Assembly (NCBI RefSeq): GCF_934617235.1
Contig: NZ_CAKTTZ010000032.1
Span: forward strand, 1-29,560
Length of the DNA: 29,560 nucleotides
Reading direction: 5' to 3'
DNA from: an uncultured Ellagibacter sp.
GTDB lineage: Bacteria > Actinomycetota > Coriobacteriia > Coriobacteriales > Eggerthellaceae
How positions within the stretch are numbered: position 1 is the first letter of the stretch; every line of letters starts with the position of its first letter. Below are positions 7,986-14,545 of this stretch, piece after piece. Under the pieces are notes generated by a model. The model saw only the letters and a list, made by a program, of their open reading frames with translations. It ran no database searches and was not told the DNA's origin. Made by a program: the position numbers and the translations under genes.

Positions 7986-8068
7986 TGAGGACGCCCCAGC
8001 CGACTGGGCAGCGTTTTCAATAGTGTTAAGCCGGGCTACTTTGCAAGGGTTTCCCGGCTTCTTTTATT
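7986..8068 (+). ncRNA. Small RNA, candidate antitoxin of a type I pair
   Basis: A transcription unit of about 80 nt is defined by a strong promoter (7951-7979) and an intrinsic terminator (stem 8028-8035 / 8053-8060, then CTTTTATTTC). It contains no plausible reading frame. It folds into a 5' hairpin (GACGCCCCAG against CTGGGCAGCG, with a two-base bulge) and the terminator stem. It converges on a 28-codon hydrophobic peptide gene on the other strand, and the two transcripts would overlap at their 3' ends over about 40 nt or more. Short CCCAGC matches occur in the RNA (8-base neighbourhood near 7996) and opposite the peptide gene's 5' leader (near 8202). This geometry resembles Fst/TxpA-type type I toxin-antitoxin loci. 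Function is inference. Confidence 0.6.
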
Positions 8069-8069
8069 T
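8028..8069 (+). terminator. Intrinsic terminator of the small RNA
   Basis: AAGCCGGG (8028-8035) pairs with CCCGGCTT (8053-8060) across a 17-base loop and is followed by CTTTTATTTC. On the minus strand the same stem is followed by AACACTATT, so termination there would be weaker. Confidence 0.7.
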
Positions 8070-8086
8070 CTAAACGCAGTTCGCCT

Positions 8087-8173
8087 TCACTCCTTCCTCA
8101 CGAGCAGAAGCCCGATTATCCCGATGACAACCAATAGCATGTTGCATGCGGCGTTGATGGAATTTGCGTCCAT
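8087..8173 (-). CDS. 28-residue hydrophobic peptide, candidate type I toxin
   Basis: Too short for most gene finders. It begins with ATG at 8173, seven bases after a near-perfect GGAGG site. The peptide has a short polar N-terminus (MDANSINAAC), a single hydrophobic helix (NMLLVVIGIIGLLLV) and a charged end (RKE), then TGA. An extended -10 (TGATACAAT, 8238-8230 on the minus strand) lies about 57 bases upstream. The leader contains a GGCAG-TAC-CTGCC hairpin that could mask ribosome access. Single-helix peptides of this build, opposed by a convergent small RNA, are typical of Fst, TxpA and holin-like type I toxins; I cannot assign it to one family. It could instead be a benign small membrane protein. 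Confidence 0.6.
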   Translation of the reverse strand: MDANSINAACNMLLVVIGIIGLLLVRKE

Positions 8174-8229
8174 GGCCAGACCTCCTAAGCGGCAGGTACT
8201 GCCCAGCGGCGAAGCGCCCCTCGCCCCGC

Positions 8230-8238
8230 ATTGTATCA
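8230..8238 (-). promoter_or_regulatory. Extended -10 promoter of the small peptide gene
   Basis: On the minus strand TGATACAAT combines a TGn extension with TACAAT. No clear -35 is present. Transcription would start near 8223, about 50 bases before the peptide ATG. Confidence 0.5.
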
Positions 8239-8349
8239 AAGGGCGACATGCCGCGAGAAGGCCTCAGGCAATGAGTGCCCTCGCGTCTCTGAAAGCTCCT
8301 GAACGCTATTTCGAAGTCTGCATCATAGGGCCCCGCATCGTGGGATACG

Positions 8350-9462
8350 CTATACCTCGTAAAGCACAGCGCCGCTGGTGAGGCCGCCGCCAAAGGCCAC
8401 GAGAATCACCTTGTCGCCCTTCTGAATGCGCCCCGACTCGTATGCATCGGAAAGCGCCATCGGAACGCAGGCCGAAGAGGCGTTGCCGCGCTCGCCGATG
8501 GAAACCTGGAAGCGATCGAGCGAAAGCCCGCAGCGCTTGGCCGCGTATTTGATGATGCGCTCGTTTGCCTGATGGGGCACGATGAGCTTCATGTCGTCGA
8601 TGTCCACGCCGGCGCGCTTGCACACCTCGTCAATGGCGCCGCCCATAGCGCTCGCTGCGAACTTGAAGATGGTCTGCCCGTGCATGAAGAGGGACTGACG
8701 CGGACGGCCGGCAGCGACGGCCTCGGCCACGCCAAGCTCCTCGTCGATGCGCGCATTGCCCGGATCGCCCGCAGCGGCAGCCTCCTTCGAGACGCCGTTC
8801 GCGTCGAAGGGCTGAGGAGAATCGAACGCGGAAGGGCAGGTGAGCGCGTTGGCGTCGTCGTCATCGTTCTTGATGAAGGTTGCCATTACACCTGTACGGT
8901 TCTCGTCCCACTCAACCACGGCAGCGCCGCCGCCATCGCCGAAAAGCACGCAAGTTGCGCGATCTTCCCAGTTGGTGATGCGGGTCAGGCGCTCGGAGCC
9001 GACCACAAGCGCACGACGAACCTTGTTGCGACGGTCGGCGCCCGCAGCGCCCGGCACGCTGGCCGCCATCATTGATTCCGCCATGCTCATCGCGTAAATG
9101 AACCCCGTGCATGCGGCGTTCACATCGAACGCGACGGCATTCACAAGCCCTAGGCGGCGACGCAGAAGCGCAGCACAGGAAGGAACCTGCACGTCAGGCG
9201 TGCAAGTGGAATACACCACAAGGTCGATGGACTCAGGGTCGATAGGGGCCTCACAATAACCGCCTTCGACAAGGCCCATCGCCTGGCGCGCGGCAGCTTC
9301 GGCCAGATCGACGTTCGTCTCCTCAACAGCGATGCGGCGGGACTTGATGCCCGTGCGCGTGGTGATCCACTCGTCGCTCGTGTCGACAAGTTGGGTAAGG
9401 TCGTCGTTCGAGACGGCAAGCGCGGGAAGAGATTTCCCGCAACCGATGATTGCGCAGCCCAC
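8350..9462 (-). CDS. fabH: Beta-ketoacyl-ACP synthase III
   Basis: A 370-residue cytosolic thiolase-fold enzyme that condenses an acyl-CoA primer with malonyl-ACP to start fatty acid synthesis. The catalytic triad is visible: Cys118 in NAACTGFIYAM, His297 in VPHQANERI and Asn327 in GERGNASSA. DTSDEWITTRTGI near the N-terminus and the AFGGGLTSGAVL ending are typical. It is about 50 residues longer than E. coli FabH (317), mostly from an acidic, Ala-rich insertion around 199-256. The start is GTG at 9462 after GAGGGAG. It has its own promoter and a terminator-like hairpin in its leader. No other fatty acid synthesis gene adjoins it; bioY lies upstream. Confidence 0.95.
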   Translation of the reverse strand: MGCAIIGCGKSLPALAVSNDDLTQLVDTSDEWITTRTGIKSRRIAVEETNVDLAEAAARQAMGLVEGGYCEAPIDPESIDLVVYSTCTPDVQVPSCAALLRRRLGLVNAVAFDVNAACTGFIYAMSMAESMMAASVPGAAGADRRNKVRRALVVGSERLTRITNWEDRATCVLFGDGGGAAVVEWDENRTGVMATFIKNDDDDANALTCPSAFDSPQPFDANGVSKEAAAAGDPGNARIDEELGVAEAVAAGRPRQSLFMHGQTIFKFAASAMGGAIDEVCKRAGVDIDDMKLIVPHQANERIIKYAAKRCGLSLDRFQVSIGERGNASSACVPMALSDAYESGRIQKGDKVILVAFGGGLTSGAVLYEV

Positions 9463-9483
9463 TAGTCACTCCCTCATAGAAAG

Positions 9484-9506
9484 CGCAGGCGAAAATCGCC
9501 TGCGCA
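9484..9506 (-). terminator. Terminator-like hairpin in the fabH leader
   Basis: A perfect 10-bp stem, GCGCAGGCGA with TCGCCTGCGC, has a three-base loop and is followed on the minus strand by TTTCTAT. It lies between the fabH promoter (9531-9539) and the fabH ribosome site, so it would be in the fabH leader and not simply behind bioY. It may act as an attenuator, or terminate bioY read-through. Confidence 0.6.
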
Positions 9507-9530
9507 TGATGGTTGCTTGTTTCCAAGCGA

Positions 9531-9539
9531 TTATAGCAC
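9531..9539 (-). promoter_or_regulatory. Extended -10 promoter of fabH
   Basis: On the minus strand TGCTATAAT has a perfect -10 with TGn extension. The -35 is poor (TTCGCG with an 18-base spacer). Predicted start near 9524 gives a leader of about 60 bases before the fabH GTG. Confidence 0.6.
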
Positions 9540-9567
9540 GCACCCCAAATGTGCGCGAAATGGGTAT

Positions 9568-10179
9568 TTAGCGAACCGCGGCCTTCACAGCGCGAGCACA
9601 CGCGACGGCGGCGAGAATCTTCAGCACGTCGACCACCACGAAGGGCGCCACGCCGGCAAGGAATGCCGCTTCAGGCGAAATCCCCATGACGAGCATGAGC
9701 TGCAGCCAGCCGCAGAAGTACGCAATCGCGGTGAACACGAGGCCCGCGACAATTTCGGCACCCGCATTCTTCAGGAACGAGACGAAGCCGCGCTGCTTGG
9801 AGGCGTCGGTCTTCTCGGATGTCCCCATGCGGCGACGCAGCACGTAGAGCAGTCCCACGGCAGCAGCAACGCCGAAGATGTAGCCCCACAAAAAGCCGCC
9901 GGTCGGGCCCATGAGCTTGGCGATTCCGCCGCTCATGCCGGAAAAGACCGGCAGGCCGATCGCACCGAGCGCAAGGTACAGCACGATTGCCGCGATGCAT
10001 TCCTTCGGGGAGAGCACCACGATAGCGAAAGTGATGGCGAACATCTGCAACGTGAAGGGAACCGGGCCGAGCGGGACGGTAACCCATGCCGACACGGCCA
10101 TGATGGCAACAGCCAGACCGACAAACGCGATCGAGCGGGTGCGCGACGCCGCGGCGGCGCCTTTTTTGACTTGTTCCAC
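9568..10179 (-). CDS. bioY: Biotin transporter, substrate-binding BioY subunit
   Basis: A 203-residue integral membrane S-component that binds biotin for ECF-type uptake. The family segments are clear: WVTVPLGPVPFTLQMFAI, the VLSPKECIAAIVLYLALGAIGLPVF stretch with following GGIAKLMGPTGGFLWGYIFG, and the C-terminal LAGVAPFVVVDVLKILAA. It has about six membrane helices. GTG 10179 is chosen because AGAGG precedes it and because a promoter (10220-10228) would start transcription downstream of the more distal ATG at 10269... The frame above 10179 does not resemble the family. No EcfA or EcfT gene is next to it, so it would share an energising module encoded elsewhere or work alone. Confidence 0.93.
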   Translation of the reverse strand: MEQVKKGAAAASRTRSIAFVGLAVAIMAVSAWVTVPLGPVPFTLQMFAITFAIVVLSPKECIAAIVLYLALGAIGLPVFSGMSGGIAKLMGPTGGFLWGYIFGVAAAVGLLYVLRRRMGTSEKTDASKQRGFVSFLKNAGAEIVAGLVFTAIAYFCGWLQLMLVMGISPEAAFLAGVAPFVVVDVLKILAAVACARAVKAAVR

Positions 10180-10219
10180 TTTCTGTACCTCTTTCGGGTC
10201 AGACGACAATAACGTTGAA

Positions 10220-10228
10220 ACTCTAGCA
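10220..10228 (-). promoter_or_regulatory. Extended -10 promoter of bioY
   Basis: TGCTAGAGT on the minus strand gives a start near 10213 and a leader of about 34 bases. Just upstream, GAATTCC and GGAATTC form an inverted repeat around a 13-base spacer (10239-10265), a possible operator. No BirA box is recognised. Confidence 0.45.
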
Positions 10229-10401
10229 GTTGACTTCGAATTCCATGGTTTGAACGCGGAATTCCACAAGAAAGCTAGCTCACGCGCAGGCTTGCCGCCC
10301 CAGAGCCTTGACGCCCCACGGTGCCGAACAACTCGCGGGACTAGGAACGAGCCCGCACGATCACGCAGGCTCGCAGCCCTCGGGACGCACGCGCAAGCCG
10401 C

Positions 10402-11925
10402 CTAGTACTTCGAGGCGATCTTCCCGCTCTCGACACCCTTCAAGCGGCGCATTTCGATCGCAATGAAGACACCGACCGTGAAGATGGCGAGGAAGTCCGC
10501 CACCGGCGTCGCGATATAGAGGGCGTCCAAGCCCGTGAACTGCGAGAACCAACTAGGCAACACCTCGGGCAGCCAGAACATGAGCGGCAAGAGGAACAGC
10601 ACCTGGCGCGTGAGCGAGAGAATTGTCGACTTCATCGGCTGGCCGGTTGCCTGGAAGTAGTTCGAGCCCACAATCTGGAAGCCCACGAACGGAAGCATGA
10701 GCAGCTGGATCTTCAGAGCGAAGATGGTGAACTCGGCAAGCGACGCGTTCGTGATGCCGAACAGGCCCACAATCTGGTTCGGGAACAGGTGCACGAGCGC
10801 CCACATGATGACGGCGAGCGAGGTCGCGAACGCTACGCCCAGCCACAGCGTCTTGCGCACGCGAGCGATGTTCTTCGCGCCATAGTTGAAGCCGAGCAGC
10901 GGCTGGATAGCAATCGAGACGCCAACAAGCGGCATTACCGTGAACATGGCGATACGCTGCACAACGCCAATAGAGGCAAGTGCGCCCTCGGCACCGATAG
11001 CGCTCGCGCTTCCGTATTTCACCAGCAGGAAGTTCACGGCGAAGTTCACAACCGCAGCACCCGCTTGCACAGCGAAGCTCGCAAGGCCGAGCGAGAGAAT
11101 GGAGCGGATGATCTTCGCGTGGGGACGCATGCAGTGCAGATGAAGCTTGAGCGGCGCATCCTTCGTGAAAATGAAGAACCACAACACCGAGATGCACGAC
11201 GCAGCCTGTCCGATCAACGTGGCGTAAGCGGAACCGGCAACGCCCCAGCCAAGCTTCAGGACAAGGATGTAATTGAAGATGGTGCACACCACCGCGCCGA
11301 TGACCATGGTCAGAAGCGCGCGGTTGGGGGCGCCGGCCGTGCGGATGAAGTTGTTCACGCCCATGCCGATGATCTGCAGAACGTAGCCGAAGCTTAGGAT
11401 TTGGATGAACGTCGCAGCATACGGACGCACCTCGTCAGTCGCGCTCGAGAAGGTAAGGAACGCGTCGAGCAGCGGTGGGTATGCCGCGATGGCGGCGATG
11501 ATGACCCAGAGCACAATGCCGAGCGTCACGGTGTTGCCAAGGCTAACCTCAGCATCCGCCTTGCGCCCTTCGCCCAAACGCAGTGCGGCAAGCGCGTTGC
11601 CGCCGTTACCGACAAGCATCGCGAGCGCCATGAACACGATCATGAGCGGAGCCGCGACCGTTGCCGCCGACAGGCCGATCTCCCCCATGGCCTGCCCGAG
11701 GAAGATGGAGTCGATCAGGTTGTACGCCGCGTTCACCAGCATGCCCAGAATTGCCGGGATGGCGAACTCGGTGATGAGTCGGGGAAGGGACGCCGTGCCC
11801 ATGCGGGCCACGCGATCATCGCCCTGCGACTTGCGCGCGGGGGCCTTCGAGGAAGAGGGGGTGCTCGCCGAGGTTTCGGGAGCTGATGTTAAGGATTGGT
11901 CACTTTGTTCTTCTTGTGCCGTCAT
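10402..11925 (-). CDS. MATE-family multidrug efflux protein
   Basis: A 507-residue membrane antiporter with about twelve helices, of the MatE/DinF superfamily that exports cationic drugs and metabolites using Na+ or H+ gradients. Visible features are the two pseudo-repeats, each beginning with an IPAILGMLVNAAYNLIDSIF- or LASFAVQAGAAVVNFAVNFL-like helix, plus QPLLGFNYGAKN, a family hallmark. An N-terminal cytosolic segment of about 38 residues is rich in Ser, Thr and Pro. ATG 11925 is chosen over ATG 11931 because GAGG lies seven bases before the former and only one before the latter. It stands alone; no MarR or TetR regulator is adjacent. Substrate unknown. Confidence 0.92.
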   Translation of the reverse strand: MTAQEEQSDQSLTSAPETSASTPSSSKAPARKSQGDDRVARMGTASLPRLITEFAIPAILGMLVNAAYNLIDSIFLGQAMGEIGLSAATVAAPLMIVFMALAMLVGNGGNALAALRLGEGRKADAEVSLGNTVTLGIVLWVIIAAIAAYPPLLDAFLTFSSATDEVRPYAATFIQILSFGYVLQIIGMGVNNFIRTAGAPNRALLTMVIGAVVCTIFNYILVLKLGWGVAGSAYATLIGQAASCISVLWFFIFTKDAPLKLHLHCMRPHAKIIRSILSLGLASFAVQAGAAVVNFAVNFLLVKYGSASAIGAEGALASIGVVQRIAMFTVMPLVGVSIAIQPLLGFNYGAKNIARVRKTLWLGVAFATSLAVIMWALVHLFPNQIVGLFGITNASLAEFTIFALKIQLLMLPFVGFQIVGSNYFQATGQPMKSTILSLTRQVLFLLPLMFWLPEVLPSWFSQFTGLDALYIATPVADFLAIFTVGVFIAIEMRRLKGVESGKIASKY

Positions 11926-12103
11926 ATGCATACCTCATGCTTCAATCGCCTCATTTGCCATTTTTTCGGAAACAAACAATTGTATGCATATTTGCGCCTA
12001 TGAGAGAGAACCTATCACGCCTATCGAGCGAATGCGACGGCAAACGGAAGGATAAGTTGGAAGGCGGGGATTCCGAAACGGGGCACACAAAATGAAGGGT
12101 GCG

Positions 12104-12135
12104 CCATGGGCCGCACAACGCAGCGTGCGCCATGG
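12104..12135. terminator. Hairpin downstream of birA
   Basis: Two CCATGG sequences (12104-12109 and 12130-12135) with inner CGCAC/GTGCG pairing form an 11-bp stem with a two-base bulge, 13 bases beyond the birA stop. On the minus strand it is followed by CGCACCCTTCATTTT, only weakly U-rich. Confidence 0.35.
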
Positions 12136-12147
12136 TGCTCGGGCTCG

Positions 12148-13125
12148 TTAAAGCAGGTGCACCTCACCCGACTCGACGGCTTTCGTCTCGCCGTCCTCCA
12201 GCCGAAGGAGTAGCCGTCCCGACGCATCGACACCACAGACGACTCCCGCGCAGACAACCCCGCCCATCTGGTTGGCCATCTGAACGAATCGGCCCTCGAG
12301 CATCGAACATTCGGCAAACTCACACGAAAGCGCCTCGAAGCCATCTTCGCACCAGCGGCGATACAAGGGCTCGAACTCGCGCAGGATCGCGTCGCCCACG
12401 GCATTGATCGCGGCTTCGTGCTCGCAGGTGAATCCAAAGCCGAGGTCGGCCAGATACGCCGGCGCGTTCTTCCCGCCGACTTCCATCGCGTCCACAGGCG
12501 GCTCGACGTTCACGCCGATTCCCACGCATATCCCACCCGCGTGGACCTCCGAGGAGATGCCGGCGAGCTTGGAATAGAGGCTCTTGATGCTTGGGGCGTT
12601 CGTCTGCGGAACCGTGCGCGCGGGGAGCTCCGTGCTCAGACAGTCCTGCTTTGGAAAACAGCCCACTGGGCTGTTTTCGTCGTGCGGAACTGCGCGCGAA
12701 ACTCCCCGCGCGCACGGTTCCGCTGCTTTGTCTGAGCACGGCGTATGCCCGGCAACCTCAGGAGCGGTGCCGAAAGCCGAATAATCGACCCCGAAGTCCC
12801 CTCCCACCAGCACGACGTCGTTTGGCCACTTGATGCGGATGCGACGCGCTTGCTCGGGCACAACGAGGCTCGCCAGAGCGCGGCGCACCGCAATCGCGAC
12901 AACGAGCGCCAACGTGGGAAGCTCGCGCATGTCCACCTCGGGGCGCAAAAGGATTGACTCGTACATTCCGCCGCGCGGGCTCTTCCAGGCGCGACCCTGC
13001 CGCCCATAACCGCCGGTTTGGCAATATGCTCTGATGGCAAGTCCTTCTGGTTCGCCGTCTTCAATTGCGCGCTTAATCACCTCGTTGGTGGAATCCACCG
13101 ATTCAAGCACCTGCAAGCGAAACAC
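12148..13125 (-). CDS. birA: Biotin--protein ligase with repeat-derived insertion
   Basis: A 325-residue enzyme that makes biotinyl-AMP and transfers biotin to carboxylase subunits. Seen: LESVDSTNEV near the N-terminus, the biotinyl-loop GRQGRAW (41-47), KWPND (99-103), KLAGI (185-189) and the GICVGIGVNV segment, then the C-terminal SH3-like domain. There is no N-terminal helix-turn-helix, so it should not act as a repressor. KWPND and KLAGI normally lie close together; here about 76 residues separate them, of which about 129-174 are encoded by a palindromic repeat element in frame. GTG 13125 is chosen because AAGGA precedes it and a CATAAT box at 13163-13168 would place the transcript start below ATG 13164, the alternative start. 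Confidence 0.88.
   Translation of the reverse strand: MFRLQVLESVDSTNEVIKRAIEDGEPEGLAIRAYCQTGGYGRQGRAWKSPRGGMYESILLRPEVDMRELPTLALVVAIAVRRALASLVVPEQARRIRIKWPNDVVLVGGDFGVDYSAFGTAPEVAGHTPCSDKAAEPCARGVSRAVPHDENSPVGCFPKQDCLSTELPARTVPQTNAPSIKSLYSKLAGISSEVHAGGICVGIGVNVEPPVDAMEVGGKNAPAYLADLGFGFTCEHEAAINAVGDAILREFEPLYRRWCEDGFEALSCEFAECSMLEGRFVQMANQMGGVVCAGVVCGVDASGRLLLRLEDGETKAVESGEVHLL
12606..12741. repeat. Complex palindromic element inside birA
   Basis: About 136 bp with three nested inverted repeats. The 22-bp arms at 12606-12627 and 12702-12723 are perfect. A 13-bp pair at 12630-12642 and 12729-12741 is also perfect, and interlocks with the first pair. In the centre, 12654-12678 is a 25-base palindrome (12-bp arms about one base). 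GCGGAAC recurs at 12684. The length is compatible with an open birA frame on the minus strand. It looks like a REP- or MITE-like element; no second copy is in this window and no transposase is present. Confidence 0.75.
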
Positions 13126-13201
13126 CTTGTCGAATCCTTCCTCCAAGACACCTTCTCCACGCATTATGACCGAAAGTGACGAGCAGCGCACCTTGCTCGC
13201 G

Positions 13202-13207
13202 TATAAT
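13202..13207 (+). promoter_or_regulatory. -10 box placing transcription start at the exporter ATG
   Basis: A perfect TATAAT ends seven bases before the ATG at 13215, so the first transcribed base would be at or next to the A of the start codon. No Shine-Dalgarno sequence is present. No convincing -35 lies upstream. This is the layout of a leaderless message. Confidence 0.5.
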
Positions 13208-13214
13208 GACACCC

Positions 13215-14501
13215 ATGGAAAACCGCAGCGACATCCTTTACGAACTTTTGAACATGGGCGAAGCCATGTTGCTGGCAGGCGCCGAAGTAAGTCGCGTGGA
13301 AAGCACGCTCTCCGACGTCGGGCGCGCCTATGGGGCCTGCGCTATGAACGTCTTCGCCATCACGGCAACGCTGGTGGTCACGATGGATTTCCCCGATGGC
13401 GAGCGGCTCACGCAAACGCGGCGCATCGTCGCGCCGGGGCCCACAGACTATCGCATCGTCGCCGCCTTCCACAAACTTGGGAAGCAATGCTGCAGGAAGA
13501 CCCCGAGCGTCGAAGAGCTTGCCAAGTCCATTAAGCGCTGCACCGAGCAGCCCCCCGATCGTGTGACGTTCTACCTGGGAAGCATCTTCGCCGCGTCGGG
13601 CTTTACGGTGTTCTTCGGCGGCACGGCGATCGATGCGATTTTCGCCGCGGTGTTTGCCGTGCTCATCTGCCTTTTGCAGGAGAAACTTGCGCCGCGCTGC
13701 CCCAACATGCTCATGTTCAACCTGCTGTGCTCGTTTATCGCTGGCGTGGGAACCTGCGCGACCGTTGCGTTCGTCGAGGCCGTTGCGGCTGGGATTCTCG
13801 GCGTGGACATCAGCAGCACGAACGCGCTTCAGGGTGCAAACCCGCTCATTCACCTGGACAAGATCCTCATCGGGGAAGTCATGCTGCTCATCCCCGGCAT
13901 TTTCATGACGAACGCCATCCACGACATGCTCGTCGGCGACACCGTTGCCGGCACCATGCGCTTTGTAGAGACGATTCTGTGGGCGGTAGCGCTGGCAGGC
14001 GGCTTCATGACCGCCATTTTCCTGTTCGATGCGAGTCACAACGTTGGCCCTGGTCTTGAGCTTACTTGGATAGGCGTCATTGTTCAGCTCGGGGCGGCAC
14101 TCTTCGGGGCCGCGGGCTTCGCGATGATCTTCCATCTTCCCCGCAAGTATCTCGCTGCCGCATCGATCGGCGGCATCCTCAGCTGGGCAATCTACCTGGC
14201 CGTCGGATGCACGGCGAGCAGCGTGTTCTTCCCCGCCCTCGTCGCGAGCGCATTCTCCGCGCTGTATTCCGAAGCGCTCGCCCAGTGGCGCGACATTCCC
14301 TCGCTCTTGTTCGTGATTCCGTCGGTCGTGCCGCTCATTCCCGGCGCTCCGCTGTATTACACGATGAGCTTCGCCGTGGCCGCCGACTGGACGCAAGTAG
14401 CAGCCTACGCGATGAGGACGGGCCAATTCGCCCTGGGAATCGCCATCGGCATGTGCGTGACCTGGCTGTTCGCAAGCCTCTTGAAGCCGCGAACGCGGTA
14501 G
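13215..14501 (+). CDS. Threonine/serine exporter family (ThrE-like) protein
   Basis: A 428-residue membrane protein. The N-terminal cytosolic domain carries the family signature ILYELLNMGEAMLLAGAEVS, then RVESTL, the MNVFAITATLVVTM strand region and TQTRRI. About ten hydrophobic helices follow in two sets, the second beginning near residue 285. This combination (the two ThrE domains fused) is that of exporters for threonine and serine, with related members of unknown substrate. ATG 13215 fits a leaderless start; the ATG at 13206 lies inside the TATAAT box. It is divergent from birA and convergent with the Fic gene. Family is secure, substrate is not. Confidence 0.88.
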   Translation: MENRSDILYELLNMGEAMLLAGAEVSRVESTLSDVGRAYGACAMNVFAITATLVVTMDFPDGERLTQTRRIVAPGPTDYRIVAAFHKLGKQCCRKTPSVEELAKSIKRCTEQPPDRVTFYLGSIFAASGFTVFFGGTAIDAIFAAVFAVLICLLQEKLAPRCPNMLMFNLLCSFIAGVGTCATVAFVEAVAAGILGVDISSTNALQGANPLIHLDKILIGEVMLLIPGIFMTNAIHDMLVGDTVAGTMRFVETILWAVALAGGFMTAIFLFDASHNVGPGLELTWIGVIVQLGAALFGAAGFAMIFHLPRKYLAAASIGGILSWAIYLAVGCTASSVFFPALVASAFSALYSEALAQWRDIPSLLFVIPSVVPLIPGAPLYYTMSFAVAADWTQVAAYAMRTGQFALGIAIGMCVTWLFASLLKPRTR

Positions 14502-14545
14502 GGGCAACTTGGCGGGAGGCGCCTGCGAGAATGGTGCCCCTTACC
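14497..14545. terminator. Hairpin across both stops of convergent genes
   Basis: GGTAGGGGCA (14497-14506) pairs with TGCCCCTTACC (14535-14545) with one bulged base, covering the stop codons of the exporter and of the Fic gene. An inner GGCGCC-like pairing is possible. The stem is followed by neither a strong U-tract nor a gene on the same strand; a bidirectional terminator is plausible. Confidence 0.4.

Noticed and set aside
10180..10269. A 30-codon upstream extension of bioY
   Set aside because: It would start upstream of the predicted transcript start, lacks a ribosome site and is not family-like.
12000..12095. A 31-codon frame in the MATE-birA gap
   Set aside because: No ribosome site, no hydrophobic or domain pattern, and no convincing promoter in the right place.
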